64,000 nt of DNA from Hedera helix. Taxonomy: Eukaryota > Streptophyta > Magnoliopsida > Apiales > Araliaceae. The notes under the pieces were generated by a model, which was given only the letters and a program-made list of their open reading frames with translations, made no database searches and was not told where the DNA came from. The DNA lies in assembly GCA_947179155.2 (NCBI GenBank), contig OX359284.1, positions 8,682,432 to 8,746,431 of the forward strand. Direction: 5' to 3'. Positions 63,241-64,000 of the stretch are shown in pieces. Made by a program: the position numbers and the translations under genes. Numbering within the stretch: position 1 is the stretch's first letter; each line of letters opens with the position of its first letter.

Positions 63241-63584
63241 TTTGACTAATTATACTTTTTGACCAACTTTTTTTTTTCTTATTTACTTACTTGTTTACTT
63301 GCTTAATATATATATATATATAACATCCACACATAATTATTTATGTATGTATGTATTCACACATAATTCATATGTATGTATACTAGCATTAGTTTTAATA
63401 TTGTTGTTTGATTTTTAAAGTGTTACATTTTCTAATTACTTTTCATTTTATTAAACTTAGCCAAATGACATATGTATTTATGTACATATATTTTATAATA
63501 TTCAAAAAATATATATAATTTAGACTTTAATAATACTTGCATTTATAATTACAAATTTATTATAATAATTTTCGGAATATTACA

Positions 63585-63672
63585 AGTACTTGCTACCACA
63601 GATATGGTGGCCACTATTCACAAATCTACACACTATCTAATAATTATATTACAATCACTCATCTATTACATA

Positions 63673-63747
<75 letters not shown>

Positions 63748-64000
63748 TATAATACCCAGGTTATCTTTACAGTTACTTACATACATACCTTAAACATTTT
63801 ACAACTGAAATATAATATTATTTAATTTATCTACTAACTTTCTTCTTCGTTAAGCTTTTCCTTTCCTTTATTCTTAGGATTTGACCCTTCAGCTTCCTCA
63901 CTGTTATCTGAAAAGTTTAAATTTACAAGGGTGAGTATCAAATATACTTAGCAAGTATAAAGACAGTGATTAACTGATATACTTTGACTAACTGAATTAG
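63585..64000 (-). mobile_element. Antisense LTR fragment running off the window
   Basis: It contains a (TA)n run and, near 63932, 'gggtgagtatcaaatatacttagcaagt', the same box as near 61238 and 57193. It is preceded by 'ttaagcttttcctttcc', which in element sense gives an A/G-rich stretch after the box. No termini were seen apart from the junction at 63584. Confidence 0.5.
63680..63750. repeat. (TA)n microsatellite
   Basis: About 33 TA units with one CATA break near 63741. Confidence 0.96.

Larger units (their letters stand above)
59736..63584 (-). mobile_element. 5' LTR of element C3 (with an insertion), long
   Basis: The plus strand begins TGTAATGCCCCTAAATCAG beside the PBS and seems to end TTCGGAATATTACA at 63584 (element start TGTAATATTCC). 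After about 55 bases it is interrupted by foreign sequence (59792-60991), then resumes with 'tatttttgcccaggtctta', matching 'atatttttgtcccaagtct' near 56997 in C2. Further landmarks are 'aatttgcttagcaagt' near 61247 and 'acccctatttttagggttattc' near 61626. The outer end is less certain than the PBS side; it is longer than the C2 LTR. Confidence 0.6.

Noticed and set aside
63604..63825. 73-codon ORF through the (TA)n run
   Set aside because: It is a run of alternating Tyr-Ile codons from the microsatellite.

Overview
This is a gene-poor, AT-rich stretch of a flowering-plant (probably eudicot) nuclear genome made almost entirely of nested, decayed transposable elements. The signs are plant Ty3-gypsy lineages (chromovirus with chromodomain, Tat-like), a Ty1-copia fragment, a CACTA element, a Mutator-type foldback element, a primer site matching plant initiator tRNA-Met, and TTTAGGG-type telomere-like motifs. 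I see no intact host gene, no tRNA or rRNA gene and no CRISPR. No full-length retrotransposon with both LTRs can be bounded. The species cannot be named from the sequence.

Layout: 1-3186 is an antisense LTR inserted in a chromovirus integrase/chromodomain ORF (3187-3753), whose 3' LTR starts at 3799. 6432-6753 holds antisense chromovirus and copia scraps. 6786-8533 is a plus-strand Ty3-gypsy RT-RNaseH-integrase pseudogene cut by an LTR at 8534. That LTR is itself split by an antisense solo LTR (9634-13817). 16241-17888 is a Tat-like protease-RT pseudogene. 19337-20283 is the 5' part of an antisense element (here 'family C': 5' LTR, PBS, coiled-coil ORF0), split by a solo LTR (20932-25253). 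25847-28200 holds antisense LTR material, including a 3' LTR plus polypurine tract ('family D'). 29439-32823 is a 3.4-kb solo LTR. 34995-39962 holds a 779-bp tandem repeat, an 870-bp Mutator-like foldback element, and a CACTA ORF remnant with the CACTA right end. 39963-43052 is a plus-strand LTR tail with a 39-bp minisatellite. 43081-51522 is a plus-strand LTR split by a solo LTR (46571-50743). 51523-58342 is an antisense element: LTR fragment, protease and gag, leader, ORF0 (split by a D solo LTR at 54356-56016), PBS, 5' LTR. 58341-63584 is a third family-C copy (gag fragment, ORF0, PBS, long 5' LTR), followed by another antisense LTR fragment to the end.

Main results: (i) five solo LTRs with readable 5-bp target-site duplications, three perfect and two with one mismatch, all antisense; (ii) two of them start TA instead of TG; (iii) three independent copies of an extra acidic/coiled-coil ORF between an initiator-Met PBS and gag; (iv) a foldback element with a 9-bp duplication whose empty site is preserved in neighbouring tandem-repeat units; (v) a hairpin plus acceptor-like motif near the 3' side of about ten LTRs from different families.

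All identifications were made by eye from translated motifs and repeat comparison, with no database search.
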